Of a stretch of 10,835 nucleotides of DNA, positions 1 through 6,139 are shown one piece after another. Both the position numbers and the translations under genes were made by a program. Each line of letters starts with the position of its first letter. Within the stretch, counting starts at the first letter, position 1. Under the pieces are notes generated by a model, which saw only the letters and a program-made list of their open reading frames with translations, did no database searches and was not told the DNA's origin. The DNA is from a bacterium (GTDB taxonomy: Bacteria > UBP7 > UBA6624), in assembly GCA_014384545.1 (NCBI GenBank), contig JACNFQ010000070.1:1-10835 (forward strand). Reading direction: 5' to 3'.

Positions 1-2
1 CG

Positions 3-155
3 AAGCGACCCTCCTCCTCCGAAAGACCTAGCCAGATCGCCTATCTGAAGGCAATTCAGCGCATGTTTGCAGCGATGTCCCACGACAATTTCGCCGAAAC
101 CACCCAACCACCCTTGACATTCAATGGAAAGCGTGCTACACTATGGACACTATAG
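3..155 (+). CDS. possible 3' end of an unidentified gene (partial)
   Basis: This frame is open from the left edge of the window to a TAG at 153-155, about 50 codons. It includes a helix-like stretch (SQIAYLKAIQRMFAAMS) that reads like real protein, followed by a polar tail. No family is recognised. Against it, the last 14 codons run through a good promoter (114-142), and an open frame of this length can occur by chance in GC-rich DNA. The sequence upstream of the window is needed to decide. Confidence 0.25.
   Translation, partial: KRPSSSERPSQIAYLKAIQRMFAAMSHDNFAETTQPPLTFNGKRATLWTL
114..142 (+). promoter_or_regulatory. sigma70-type promoter of the 198-1349 operon
   Basis: A perfect -35 box TTGACA lies at 114-119. 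A 17-base spacer separates it from a -10 box TACACT at 137-142, which matches TATAAT at four positions including the key T, A and final T. Transcription would start near 149, giving a leader of about 50 bases with a ribosome site before the ATG at 198. It is the only promoter in the window with a clear -35 box. A 9-base direct repeat overlaps its -10 box and start point. Confidence 0.75.
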
Positions 156-157
156 AC
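140..157 (+). repeat. tandem 9-base direct repeat over the promoter start point
   Basis: ACTATGGAC at 140-148 is followed without a gap by ACTATAGAC at 149-157, with one mismatch. The repeat covers the end of the -10 box and the likely transcription start, the classic position for a repressor site. Operator function is inference, since no regulator gene for it is visible in the window. Confidence 0.45.
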
Positions 158-197
158 ACCACATAGATTAGTAACGTTGTGGGGCTGGAGGTTGGTC

Positions 198-491
198 ATG
201 GATTCTTTGAGTAGAAAGAGAGCAGAGGTCAAGACGCTCTTGATTCCCTTGTTTTCTGCTTGGGCGCTGCTTGAGGCTAGGAAGCAGAAGTGCCTTGAAG
301 TGCCTGGAAGAGGCGTGGTTCCGAGTAGGCTTGTTGGCGCATTAGCGGCGCTTGCCACCCAATTGTTTGTGGGCAGCCAAAAGAGAGAGAGGCGAAATGC
401 GTCCTACGCATTGGGCGGTGTGCTGCTCGGCATCTTGGTGGAGCGACTTCTGTCACAGCGATGCCCTAAGCACCGGTCTTTGGAGGTTTAG
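198..491 (+). CDS. small membrane protein of unknown function, 97 aa
   Basis: This is the first gene of a three-gene operon behind the promoter at 114-142. I chose the ATG at 198 because GGAG at 187-190 gives a normally spaced ribosome site. A TTG in the same frame at 177 would add seven residues; a TAGATT lies 7 bases before it, so that start is not excluded. The protein has a basic N-terminus (SRKRAEVK) and three hydrophobic stretches at roughly 11-27, 40-59 and 68-86, separated by charged loops (EARKQK, SQKRERR). It is therefore probably an integral membrane protein with two or three helices. Two cysteines lie near residues 31 and 89. No family is recognised. The next gene starts five bases after its stop, and its ribosome site lies inside this gene's last codons, so the two are probably translationally coupled. 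Confidence 0.65.
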   Translation: MDSLSRKRAEVKTLLIPLFSAWALLEARKQKCLEVPGRGVVPSRLVGALAALATQLFVGSQKRERRNASYALGGVLLGILVERLLSQRCPKHRSLEV

Positions 492-495
492 CCCG

Positions 496-1020
496 GTGTT
501 CCTCTCTTCTCCTTGGTTGCCCCGTGTCCCCCTGAGGGAGAGGAGGATCTGGTGCGTTTGGGCTTTTTCGTGGAGCGTTGTCTGGTTATTTCTCCAGAGC
601 ATATCCCCCATTGCTTTGCTGAAGGCTCCCATTCCCTCTTGGGTCATCGCGCCGATTCTGCCCCTCCTCTTCCTGATCGTGTCTTGGATAAGCTATGAGA
701 GGTGGACCGATAAGGACCCCCCGTCGTGTCCCTCGCCAGCCGTCGTCCTTTTCTTCGTGCTTGCTGCCTACTTCACCCTTCCATGGTCCATTGACCTCGC
801 CATCCGGTGGACGACGTTCAATCCGAATCCTTCATTCATAGACGCTCTCTCAGGATACATTCTTATTTTGGCTTATGCCAACACGAGCCGCTTGTGGGCT
901 TGGCCGGACTGGGCAGCTGTCGCGGATTGGTGGTCCACAGACGGAGACACGCCGCCTCCATCGAGTAGCGGTAGCACGACAGAGGGGGAAGACTCAGAAG
1001 ACCTGGGAGTATCCTCGTGA
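496..1020 (+). CDS. four-helix membrane protein of unknown function, 174 aa
   Basis: This is the second gene of the 198-1349 operon. The reading frame stays open to the left, but the GTG at 496 is the likely start: it follows GGAGG at 482-486 by nine bases and clears the stop of the previous gene. The protein has about four hydrophobic segments, near residues 18-37, 47-67, 81-104 and 114-130, many of them rich in tryptophan. A short basic segment (RERR) precedes the first. The last 25 residues are a hydrophilic, acidic, Ser/Thr/Pro-rich tail that looks disordered. No family or catalytic motif is recognised. The stop TGA overlaps the GTG start of the next gene (GTGA), which argues strongly that the three genes are made together. 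Confidence 0.65.
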   Translation: MFLSSPWLPRVPLRERRIWCVWAFSWSVVWLFLQSISPIALLKAPIPSWVIAPILPLLFLIVSWISYERWTDKDPPSCPSPAVVLFFVLAAYFTLPWSIDLAIRWTTFNPNPSFIDALSGYILILAYANTSRLWAWPDWAAVADWWSTDGDTPPPSSSGSTTEGEDSEDLGVSS

Positions 1021-1349
1021 GCGAGTACAGCCCTATGAGCCTGCCCAAGCACTACCACGACAAGGCGGGAGCCCTGCGCGAGGAGCTCATCCGCCGGAAG
1101 GCTAGGGGCGAACAGATCCCCCGCGAATTGGAGGTTTTTCTCTCCGGGGCGGTCTGTCCCTACTGTGGAAATACGCAAACGACTTTGCCTTCTGGCTCCC
1201 ACAGGTTCGCGCGGTGTGTCGCTTGTGGCAAGCAATGGCATGCACTAAGGGCAGGCGAGCCCGATCTGGCGGAATTTGTCAAGGCGGTCGCCATGGTCGC
1301 CTTGGTTGGCTTTGGGCTCAAACTGATCACCGACCTGCTGGAGGATTAG
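1017..1349 (+). CDS. zinc-ribbon protein with C-terminal membrane helix, 110 aa
   Basis: This is the third gene of the operon, starting at a GTG that overlaps the preceding stop (GTGA); GGAG lies upstream near 1005. An ATG six codons further in (1035) is a possible alternative. After a basic helical N-terminus (about 11-45) the protein carries two knuckles, CPYC (C47, C50) and CVAC (C67, C70), 16 residues apart, followed by GKQW. This is a typical four-cysteine zinc ribbon. Residues 87-105 form one hydrophobic segment, so the ribbon is probably held at the membrane. Zinc ribbons bind nucleic acid or protein, and nothing here tells which. Given its neighbours it could be a membrane adaptor working with the two upstream membrane proteins. 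Zinc binding is a confident reading; function is unknown. Confidence 0.75.
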   Translation: MSEYSPMSLPKHYHDKAGALREELIRRKARGEQIPRELEVFLSGAVCPYCGNTQTTLPSGSHRFARCVACGKQWHALRAGEPDLAEFVKAVAMVALVGFGLKLITDLLED

Positions 1350-1363
1350 CCCCCATTGAGGCA

Positions 1364-1385
1364 ACCCCAGCCGTATTGCTGGGGT
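1364..1385 (+). terminator. hairpin after the 198-1349 operon
   Basis: ACCCCAGC at 1364-1371 and GCTGGGGT at 1378-1385 form a perfect 8-bp stem with a 6-base loop, 14 bases after the last stop of the operon. It lacks a clear T-run (GGTTCT follows), so it may be a weak terminator or an mRNA 3'-end stabiliser. Confidence 0.5.
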
Positions 1386-1483
1386 GGTTCTAGGGGGAAC
1401 GCTTCAGCCGGATTGAGGCGGCATAGCGTAGGTCTGAACTGTCCCGTGGTTGGCGATGTTCCACGTTCTTGAGATGCCAGAAA

Positions 1484-1511
1484 TTGGTGCAGAGAACATC
1501 TTGCGCACCAA
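1484..1511 (-). terminator. possible terminator of the HD-domain gene
   Basis: TTGGTGC at 1484-1490 and GCACCAA at 1505-1511 form a 7-bp stem with a 14-base loop, about 45 bases beyond the stop of the minus-strand HD gene. Read on the minus strand, the stem is followed by TTTCT, a short and imperfect T tract. Elsewhere in 1350-1556 I see only a weak 5-bp stem (CGTGG/CCACG near 1445-1464) and no convincing gene. Confidence 0.35.
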
Positions 1512-1556
1512 AAGGCGGTGTGAGCTGGACATCCCCGGATGGGCGGACAGTACACT

Positions 1557-2180
1557 CTAGGGATTGGGAGGTTGGGAGGTTGATGGAAGAGGTGCTCCTG
1601 CAAGTCCTAGGATTTCCGATTCTCCCTGCATGGCATCCAGAACGAACGCCATATGTTCCCAAAGGTCCACGCCCAAGGCTAGGGCACCTTTGGTCACGAG
1701 GTTCCTGTCCACTCCCGCCGCGAATGATAGCTGTTTCCACTTCTTGCGGATGGACTTGAGTTTGACCTCTCGGATGTCCTTGCTTGGGCGCACCAAGGCG
1801 ACGGCTGCGATCAGCCCTGTTACCTCATCGCAAGCGTAGAGCGTCTTTTCCAGAAGCGTTTCCCGACTTATGCCTGTGTGGTCGGCATGGCTGAGAATCG
1901 CCCGCAACGCCCAAGGGGGCCATCCCTCCGTTTCCAGCCAAGCCACCACCTTGTATGGGTGCTCTGAAGAGGTGGGGTGGCGTTCGTAGTCCAGATCGTG
2001 GAAAAGGGCGATAGCGCCCCAGGCTTCTTCATCTACCTCTTCAATCCCCTCCGCTGAGAACTTACGGGCATAGGCTCGCACCGCCACTTCCACCGACCGC
2101 ATATGCCTCTGGAGAGAGTGGGATGACACCCATCTGTCCAGCGTCTGTCCGGCACTCTCTCTGTCTGGTATCCATCCCAT
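1557..2180 (-). CDS. HD-domain phosphohydrolase-like protein, 207 aa
   Basis: The protein matches the pattern of the predicted HD-superfamily hydrolases of the COG2316 type, small cytoplasmic proteins without an established substrate. Metal-binding motifs are in order: H26 in a helical N-terminus, H61-D62 in FHDLDYE, H98/H101 in LSHADH, and D118 in YACDEVTGLI. The family-typical stretches VALVRPSKD (128-135) and KSIRKKWKQLSFAAGVDR (142-159) are present, so the domain is complete and should bind metal. The last 15 residues are a Pro/Ser tail that varies in the family. The ATG at 2180 has no Shine-Dalgarno sequence but has TAGACT exactly 6 bases upstream, so the mRNA is probably leaderless. It is divergent from the lipoprotein gene, with 53 bases between starts. 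Substrate (nucleotide or cyclic nucleotide) is unknown. Confidence 0.85.
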   Translation of the reverse strand: MGWIPDRESAGQTLDRWVSSHSLQRHMRSVEVAVRAYARKFSAEGIEEVDEEAWGAIALFHDLDYERHPTSSEHPYKVVAWLETEGWPPWALRAILSHADHTGISRETLLEKTLYACDEVTGLIAAVALVRPSKDIREVKLKSIRKKWKQLSFAAGVDRNLVTKGALALGVDLWEHMAFVLDAMQGESEILGLAGAPLPSTSQPPNP

Positions 2181-2192
2181 ACCCCTAGTCTA
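2181..2192 (-). promoter_or_regulatory. leaderless promoter -10 (TAGACT) of the HD gene
   Basis: On the minus strand TAGACT (2192-2187) is followed by six bases and then the ATG. No Shine-Dalgarno sequence fits. The complementary strand reads TAGTCT at 2186-2191, so the same site may serve as the -10 of the divergent lipoprotein gene. Confidence 0.5.
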
Positions 2193-2233
2193 TCGGTGAA
2201 ACTCCTCCCCTTATGATGGAGGTAAGTTCCGGT

Positions 2234-3667
2234 ATGAAGTATCTGATTCTCTCCCTCATTCTCTTTGTGGCCTGCGGCGGGGGAACTCCCACGCCGCCCC
2301 CTGCCCCCCTCTCTGCTTCCCTCCCCCCCGAAGTGCCCCAGTATTTGCGGGACTTGGTGGATAACAAGCCAACGGGAATCACTTACCATATGGATATCCA
2401 GGAAGCGTGTGCTGATAATGGGAACAATGGGCTTTTTCCCACTTGCAACGGAGGGCAGAGCACCGGAGGAAAACCGAACGGACCTATCAAGAATTTCGAT
2501 GGAATGTGGCGAGAGAACAACCCCGATGGGGTGGCTCTCTCCCCCGGAGACGAACTCCTTATCCACGCTGGCATCTATGCCCCAGCAGACTGCACCCCCT
2601 CCACCCAAACACTTTCCATCACCTTCCAAGGGAGCCAGGCGAACCCCATCCGCATCCGGGGAGAGGGGATGGGGATCACCATTCTTGAGGGAGGCTTTGA
2701 TCTGGACGACTTTGATGCGCAAGGGAATGGCGGATGCGGTCCCACCAACCACATTGACGACTACCACCAAGTGCCACGACTCCGCTTGGGCGGGCAGTGG
2801 GGCATCATCGAGAACCTCACCATCCAAGGTTGCTATCAGGTCTGTGTCTCTTTCTGGAGTGGATACGATTTCGTTTGGCAGGAGATCGAAATAGCAGGGG
2901 GCATAGAGGATGGTATCAAGACCACAGAGAGTTCAGGGCGGTTCTTGGTGTGGCGTGGAGATTTCCATGGGTGGGCTGGGGGGGGCGAAGCGTTGGACAA
3001 CTTTGGTGCTGACGACACATGGTATGCCCATAACACTTTCCACGATAATGATCGTTTGATTCGTCCTGGCGTGTATGGGCAAGTGATGTGGACCAAGGGT
3101 GGTGCCCATCGTGTCCACATCATTGAAAACAGTTTCAAAGACCTCATCATTGAGAGCCACGCTCTCAACTTAGGAGGGTGCTGTTGGAACAACTGGAGCC
3201 CCCCCGGAGGGAAGGGCAACGAACCAGTGGCCACGGATGTGGAGGCACTCCGAAATACCTTCACCAACATCACATTCAACCCCGCCTCTACCGCCTCCTA
3301 TCCAGGCGTGCTTGCGGTGGTGGGATGCTGGGACTGCCAAGCGATTGGCAACACGGTGGTGGATAGTCCCAATCCTTTCGCTGTCCAAGCGACCGCCGAC
3401 AACAGCAACGGTTGGCGTGTGCCTCCCAAAAACATCTTGTTTCAGGACAACCTTGCTGTGGGTATCCCCAACGGGAGAATCGTCTCTGCGACTTCATTGG
3501 ATGAACTCTCCACCACCACTTTTTCTGGGAACCTCTATTGCTTGGATGAATCCCCCACCTTCTCCATCAAGAATGAGTCCCCAGACCCCATGGACTGGTC
3601 AGCATGGCAAGGGCGGGGGTTTGATACCACCAGCATCCTCGCAACCACTGCCAACTGCCCTCCATGA
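2234..3667 (+). CDS. cysteine-rich beta-helix lipoprotein, 477 aa
   Basis: This is an exported lipoprotein. I chose the ATG at 2234 because GGAGGT at 2218-2223 is well placed and because translation then starts with a typical signal (MKYLILSLILFVAC) whose lipobox ends in FVAC, C14 being lipidated. A low-complexity linker (GGGTPTPPPAP) follows. From about 105 to the end the protein is built of parallel beta-helix rungs of the pectate-lyase-like type, with repeated N-ladder phrases such as IIENLTIQGC, AHNTFHDN, HIIENSF, LRNTF, AIGNTVVDS and FQDNLAVG. These folds often bind or cut polysaccharide, but I see no lyase active site. Besides C14 there are 12 cysteines (59, 71, 120, 168, 200, 204, 316, 317, 365, 368, 436, 475), enough for six disulfides. 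Its TGA overlaps the ATG of the VKOR-like gene. Runs of C7 (2323-2329) and G8 (2978-2985) lie in the frame. Confidence 0.85.
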   Translation: MKYLILSLILFVACGGGTPTPPPAPLSASLPPEVPQYLRDLVDNKPTGITYHMDIQEACADNGNNGLFPTCNGGQSTGGKPNGPIKNFDGMWRENNPDGVALSPGDELLIHAGIYAPADCTPSTQTLSITFQGSQANPIRIRGEGMGITILEGGFDLDDFDAQGNGGCGPTNHIDDYHQVPRLRLGGQWGIIENLTIQGCYQVCVSFWSGYDFVWQEIEIAGGIEDGIKTTESSGRFLVWRGDFHGWAGGGEALDNFGADDTWYAHNTFHDNDRLIRPGVYGQVMWTKGGAHRVHIIENSFKDLIIESHALNLGGCCWNNWSPPGGKGNEPVATDVEALRNTFTNITFNPASTASYPGVLAVVGCWDCQAIGNTVVDSPNPFAVQATADNSNGWRVPPKNILFQDNLAVGIPNGRIVSATSLDELSTTTFSGNLYCLDESPTFSIKNESPDPMDWSAWQGRGFDTTSILATTANCPP

Positions 3668-4017
3668 CACCCCATTGGACCCTCCATGCACTCTTGGGTT
3701 TCGCTTGGCTCAACGCCCTCACGTTTGAGCGGAGGGCAAAGGCGTGCGTCTTGGAGAGCCCCTGGGCCCGCTGGAGAGGGGTGCCCGTCACCAAAATCGG
3801 GTGGTTCGCCTACCCCGTCCTGTCGCTGGCTTGGCTCCTTGCCCCCCCCGATTGGCGCGAGGTCATCCGATGGGGCGCGGCTGGCGGGCTCTTCATCGCC
3901 AGCAGCAGGCAGGCATGGGGGTTGCGGTGGATCAAAGATCCCTGTCAAGCGTGCCTTTCGGGACACGCCCTTAACGCTATCGTCGTCTTGGGGCTGGTGC
4001 TAGGTTGGTTTGGGTGA
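3664..4017 (+). CDS. minimal VKOR-like disulfide-forming membrane protein, 117 aa
   Basis: This is probably a vitamin K epoxide reductase homologue, a quinone-linked membrane enzyme that reoxidises thiol oxidases so that exported proteins gain disulfides. The catalytic CXXC lies at C94-C97 in DPCQACLSGHA. The conserved loop CVLESPWARWRGVP (28-41) resembles the family's C...SPYA...GIP stretch, S32 matching the conserved serine. Hydrophobic segments lie near 5-20, 46-60, 66-82 and 102-116, a four-helix plan. At 117 residues it is shorter than usual bacterial VKORs (around 150 or more, often with a thioredoxin domain), and only C28 remains of the usual two loop cysteines. The start overlaps the lipoprotein stop (ATGA), so it is translationally coupled to a 12-cysteine exported protein, a likely client. 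A C8 run lies at 3842-3849. The family call rests on motifs only. Confidence 0.62.
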   Translation: MTPHWTLHALLGFAWLNALTFERRAKACVLESPWARWRGVPVTKIGWFAYPVLSLAWLLAPPDWREVIRWGAAGGLFIASSRQAWGLRWIKDPCQACLSGHALNAIVVLGLVLGWFG

Positions 4018-4024
4018 GATCGTT

Positions 4025-4034
4025 CTATCGATAG
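4025..4034 (+). repeat. perfect palindrome CTATCGATAG upstream of the antiporter
   Basis: This 10-base perfect palindrome ends six bases before the TAGACT -10 element of the antiporter gene. It could be an operator half-site or chance. Confidence 0.3.
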
Positions 4035-4039
4035 CCCTT

Positions 4040-4052
4040 TAGACTTCCCCTC
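4040..4052 (+). promoter_or_regulatory. leaderless promoter -10 (TAGACT) of the antiporter
   Basis: TAGACT at 4040-4045 lies seven bases before the ATG at 4053. There is no Shine-Dalgarno sequence in the 36-base gap and no recognisable -35 box at standard spacing. The gene therefore probably has its own leaderless transcript rather than being only the tail of the lipoprotein operon. Confidence 0.5.
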
Positions 4053-5093
4053 ATGAAGAGTTGGGGTTGGATGGTCGCTTCAGCGGGGGCTTGGGCTCTA
4101 GTCTGGGGTCCTGGGCATGGGTGGCCGAATGAACTCCGTTTCCTCGTGGCGTGTGGCGCAATCATCCCCCTTGCCGGGGGGATGGGGAAGGCGACCGAGG
4201 ACCTAGCCAACCGGTGCGGGGAGGCTTTGGGGGGATTCCTCAACGCAACCTTCGGGAATGCCGCCGAACTGATTATCGGTATCCTTGCCCTCAAGCGGGG
4301 TCTCATTCTCCTAGTCAAGGCGTCCCTTGTGGGATCAATCCTTGGCAACCTTCTCCTGGTGTTCGGGGCCGCCCTCTTGGCGGGAGGGTGGAAGCGGAAA
4401 GAGCAGGTCTTTAACCTCCAAGCCGCCACGGCGAGTTCGGCGCTCCTCGTCCTCGCTGTGGCGGGACTGGCCCTCCCTTCCCTTGAAAGGATGACACAGG
4501 GTGAGGCCCACGTTGGGTTCTCCACCGCCGCGGCCTATATCCTCTTGGGTGCCTATGGGCTCTCTCTCCTCTTCTCGCTGCGCACACACACCCACCTCTA
4601 CACCCACAACTGCCCCGAGGAGATGATCGACACCAAAACCACCCGCACCGCATTGGTAGGGAGGCTGGCCGCTTTCGCGGTCCTTATCGGTCTCTACGCC
4701 GAGGTGCTGGTCGGCGCTGTGGAGGGCGTCGCGGACTCATGGGGGTGGGGCGAGGTCTTTGTGGGCGTTGTCATCGTCGCCATTGTGGGGAACGCTGCCG
4801 AACACGCTTCAGCGGTGATGGTTGCCATGAAGAACCGCATGGATCTCTCCCTCCATATCGCTGCGGGAAGCACCACCCAAATCGCACTCTTCGTCGCCCC
4901 CGCGCTCGTCCTGGTTGGGCATGCGATGGGGCAACCGATGGATCTCGTTTTCTCCCCGCTGGAGGTGGTGGCGGTTGCGCTCTCCGTGGCGGGCTTCTCC
5001 CTCATCGTGCAGGACGGGCGTAGTAACTGGTTCGAGGGCACGCTCCTCCTCTCCCTCTACGCTCTCCTCGGCGTGGCGTTCTGGTTTGCGTAA
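4053..5093 (+). CDS. cax: Ca2+/H+ antiporter (CaCA superfamily, CAX type), 346 aa
   Basis: This inner-membrane exchanger uses the proton gradient to expel Ca2+ from the cytoplasm. Both signature alpha repeats are present. The first is GKATEDLANRCGEALGGF leading to FGNAAELI (E72 at the ion site), with GSILGN at 94-99. The second is IVGNAAEHA (E250), followed by GSTTQIALF at 272-280. The symmetrical arrangement with about ten or eleven hydrophobic segments and 346 residues is normal for bacterial CAX proteins. Between the halves lies a His/acid-containing loop (about 177-195: RTHTHLYTHNCPEEMID) that corresponds to the family's central hydrophilic loop. The ATG at 4053 has a -10-like TAGACT 7 bases upstream and no ribosome site. 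It is downstream of, but probably transcribed separately from, the lipoprotein-VKOR pair. Nothing looks broken. Confidence 0.93.
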   Translation: MKSWGWMVASAGAWALVWGPGHGWPNELRFLVACGAIIPLAGGMGKATEDLANRCGEALGGFLNATFGNAAELIIGILALKRGLILLVKASLVGSILGNLLLVFGAALLAGGWKRKEQVFNLQAATASSALLVLAVAGLALPSLERMTQGEAHVGFSTAAAYILLGAYGLSLLFSLRTHTHLYTHNCPEEMIDTKTTRTALVGRLAAFAVLIGLYAEVLVGAVEGVADSWGWGEVFVGVVIVAIVGNAAEHASAVMVAMKNRMDLSLHIAAGSTTQIALFVAPALVLVGHAMGQPMDLVFSPLEVVAVALSVAGFSLIVQDGRSNWFEGTLLLSLYALLGVAFWFA

Positions 5094-5197
5094 AATGTGG
5101 TTCTAATGAAAAGACGCCCTTATGTTGCGGATGCCCTTTTGACGGGGCTATTGTGCTTTGGTGCCAACGCCTTGAAGACTCCGTAACGATTTCCTTC

Positions 5198-5209
5198 TAG
5201 AATTCACCC
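5198..5209 (+). promoter_or_regulatory. leaderless promoter -10 (TAGAAT) of ispH
   Basis: TAGAAT at 5198-5203 lies six bases before the GTG start at 5210. No Shine-Dalgarno sequence is present. The nearest -35 candidate, TTGAAG at 5172-5177, has a 20-base spacer and is weak. The rest of the 116-base gap after the antiporter holds no convincing gene or terminator. Confidence 0.55.
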
Positions 5210-6139
5210 GTGCCCTTTGATATTATCATCGCTCAGCCCCGTGGATTCTGTGCCGGTGTGGATCGGGCCATTGAGATTGTTGAGCGTGCGCTTTCATCCC
5301 ATGGAGCCCCCGTCTATGTGCGCCACGAAATCGTTCACAATCGATACGTAGTGGAAAACCTCAAGAAAAAGGGAGCTGTTTTCGTGAACGAAGTGGCAGA
5401 GATTCCCGATGGTGGTGTCGCTATCTTTAGTGCACACGGTACTGCAAAAGCGGTCCTAGAACAGGCGTCCCAGCGTGACCTAACCGTGATTGATGCGGCG
5501 TGTCCTCTTGTAACAAAGGTCCACCGCGAAGCCATTCGCTACCACAAGGAAGGGTACTCAGTCGTCCTCATCGGTCATGCGGGGCATATCGAGGTGGAGG
5601 GGACGATGGGGCAACTACCCCCCGGAGCCGTCCATCTGGTGGAGAGGGCTGAAGATGTCACTTCCCTCTCCATCCCCGACCCCGAGCGGGTTGCTGTGAC
5701 GACCCAGACTACCCTCAGTATGGATGACACCGCCGAGGTGATGGCAGCTTTGAGGAAGACCTTCCCTTCCTTGGCTGTCCCCAAGGCGGATGATATCTGC
5801 TACGCTACCCAAAACAGGCAGAATGCCGTCAAATCTCTCGTTGAGACCTGCGACGTCGTCTTGGTGCTGGGTGCCCGCAACTCCAGCAATAGCAATAGAC
5901 TGCGCGAAGTGGGGGAACGAGCAGGCGCCAGTGCCTATCTCATTGATGATGAGGAATCCCTCAATCCCGATTGGGTGAAGGATGCCCGTATGGTGGGCGT
6001 CACGGCTGGCGCTTCAGCACCTGAAGTCTTGGTGAAAGGGCTGGTAAACCGTCTCGTTACTATTGGGGGCACCACACCTACATATCAAGAAGGCACCCCC
6101 GAGCGAATCACATTTCCTCTCCCCATAGAGATAGCTTAG
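5210..6139 (+). CDS. ispH: 4-hydroxy-3-methylbut-2-enyl diphosphate reductase, 309 aa
   Basis: This is the final enzyme of the MEP isoprenoid pathway: an iron-sulfur reductase turning HMBPP into IPP and DMAPP in the cytosol. The sequence is complete and canonical. Cluster cysteines are C14 (PRGFCAGV), C98 (DAACPLVTKVH) and C197 (ICYATQNRQ). Substrate residues include H43 (HEIVHNRYV), H76 (SAHGT), H126 and E128 (GHIEVEGTMGQ), the TQTTLS stretch near 165-170, S225/N227 (RNSSNSNRL) and the GASAPE loop near 267-272. Length is typical. The start is a GTG at 5210 with TAGAAT six bases upstream and no ribosome site, pointing to a leaderless mRNA. Its TAG overlaps the stop of the convergent metallophosphoesterase gene. 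The presence of ispH shows that the organism makes isoprenoids by the MEP route. Confidence 0.97.
   Translation: MPFDIIIAQPRGFCAGVDRAIEIVERALSSHGAPVYVRHEIVHNRYVVENLKKKGAVFVNEVAEIPDGGVAIFSAHGTAKAVLEQASQRDLTVIDAACPLVTKVHREAIRYHKEGYSVVLIGHAGHIEVEGTMGQLPPGAVHLVERAEDVTSLSIPDPERVAVTTQTTLSMDDTAEVMAALRKTFPSLAVPKADDICYATQNRQNAVKSLVETCDVVLVLGARNSSNSNRLREVGERAGASAYLIDDEESLNPDWVKDARMVGVTAGASAPEVLVKGLVNRLVTIGGTTPTYQEGTPERITFPLPIEIA

Noticed and set aside
177-197. TTG at 177 as a leaderless start for the first gene (TAGATT lies 7 bases upstream)
   Set aside because: The ATG at 198 has a proper ribosome site and a standard upstream promoter; kept only as an alternative.
2212-2217. TATGAT as the -10 box of the lipoprotein gene
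   Set aside because: Transcription would start after the ribosome site (2218-2223), which the gene needs, and there is no -35 box.
2033-2827. Long minus-strand frame opposite the lipoprotein gene
   Set aside because: It overlaps two clearly real genes (HD protein and lipoprotein) and has no recognisable motif; it is an antisense shadow.
5106-5186. 26-codon frame between the antiporter and ispH, starting ATG AAA AGA CGC
   Set aside because: It has a basic start and a hydrophobic middle but no ribosome site or TAGNNT signal, and such a short frame is common by chance.
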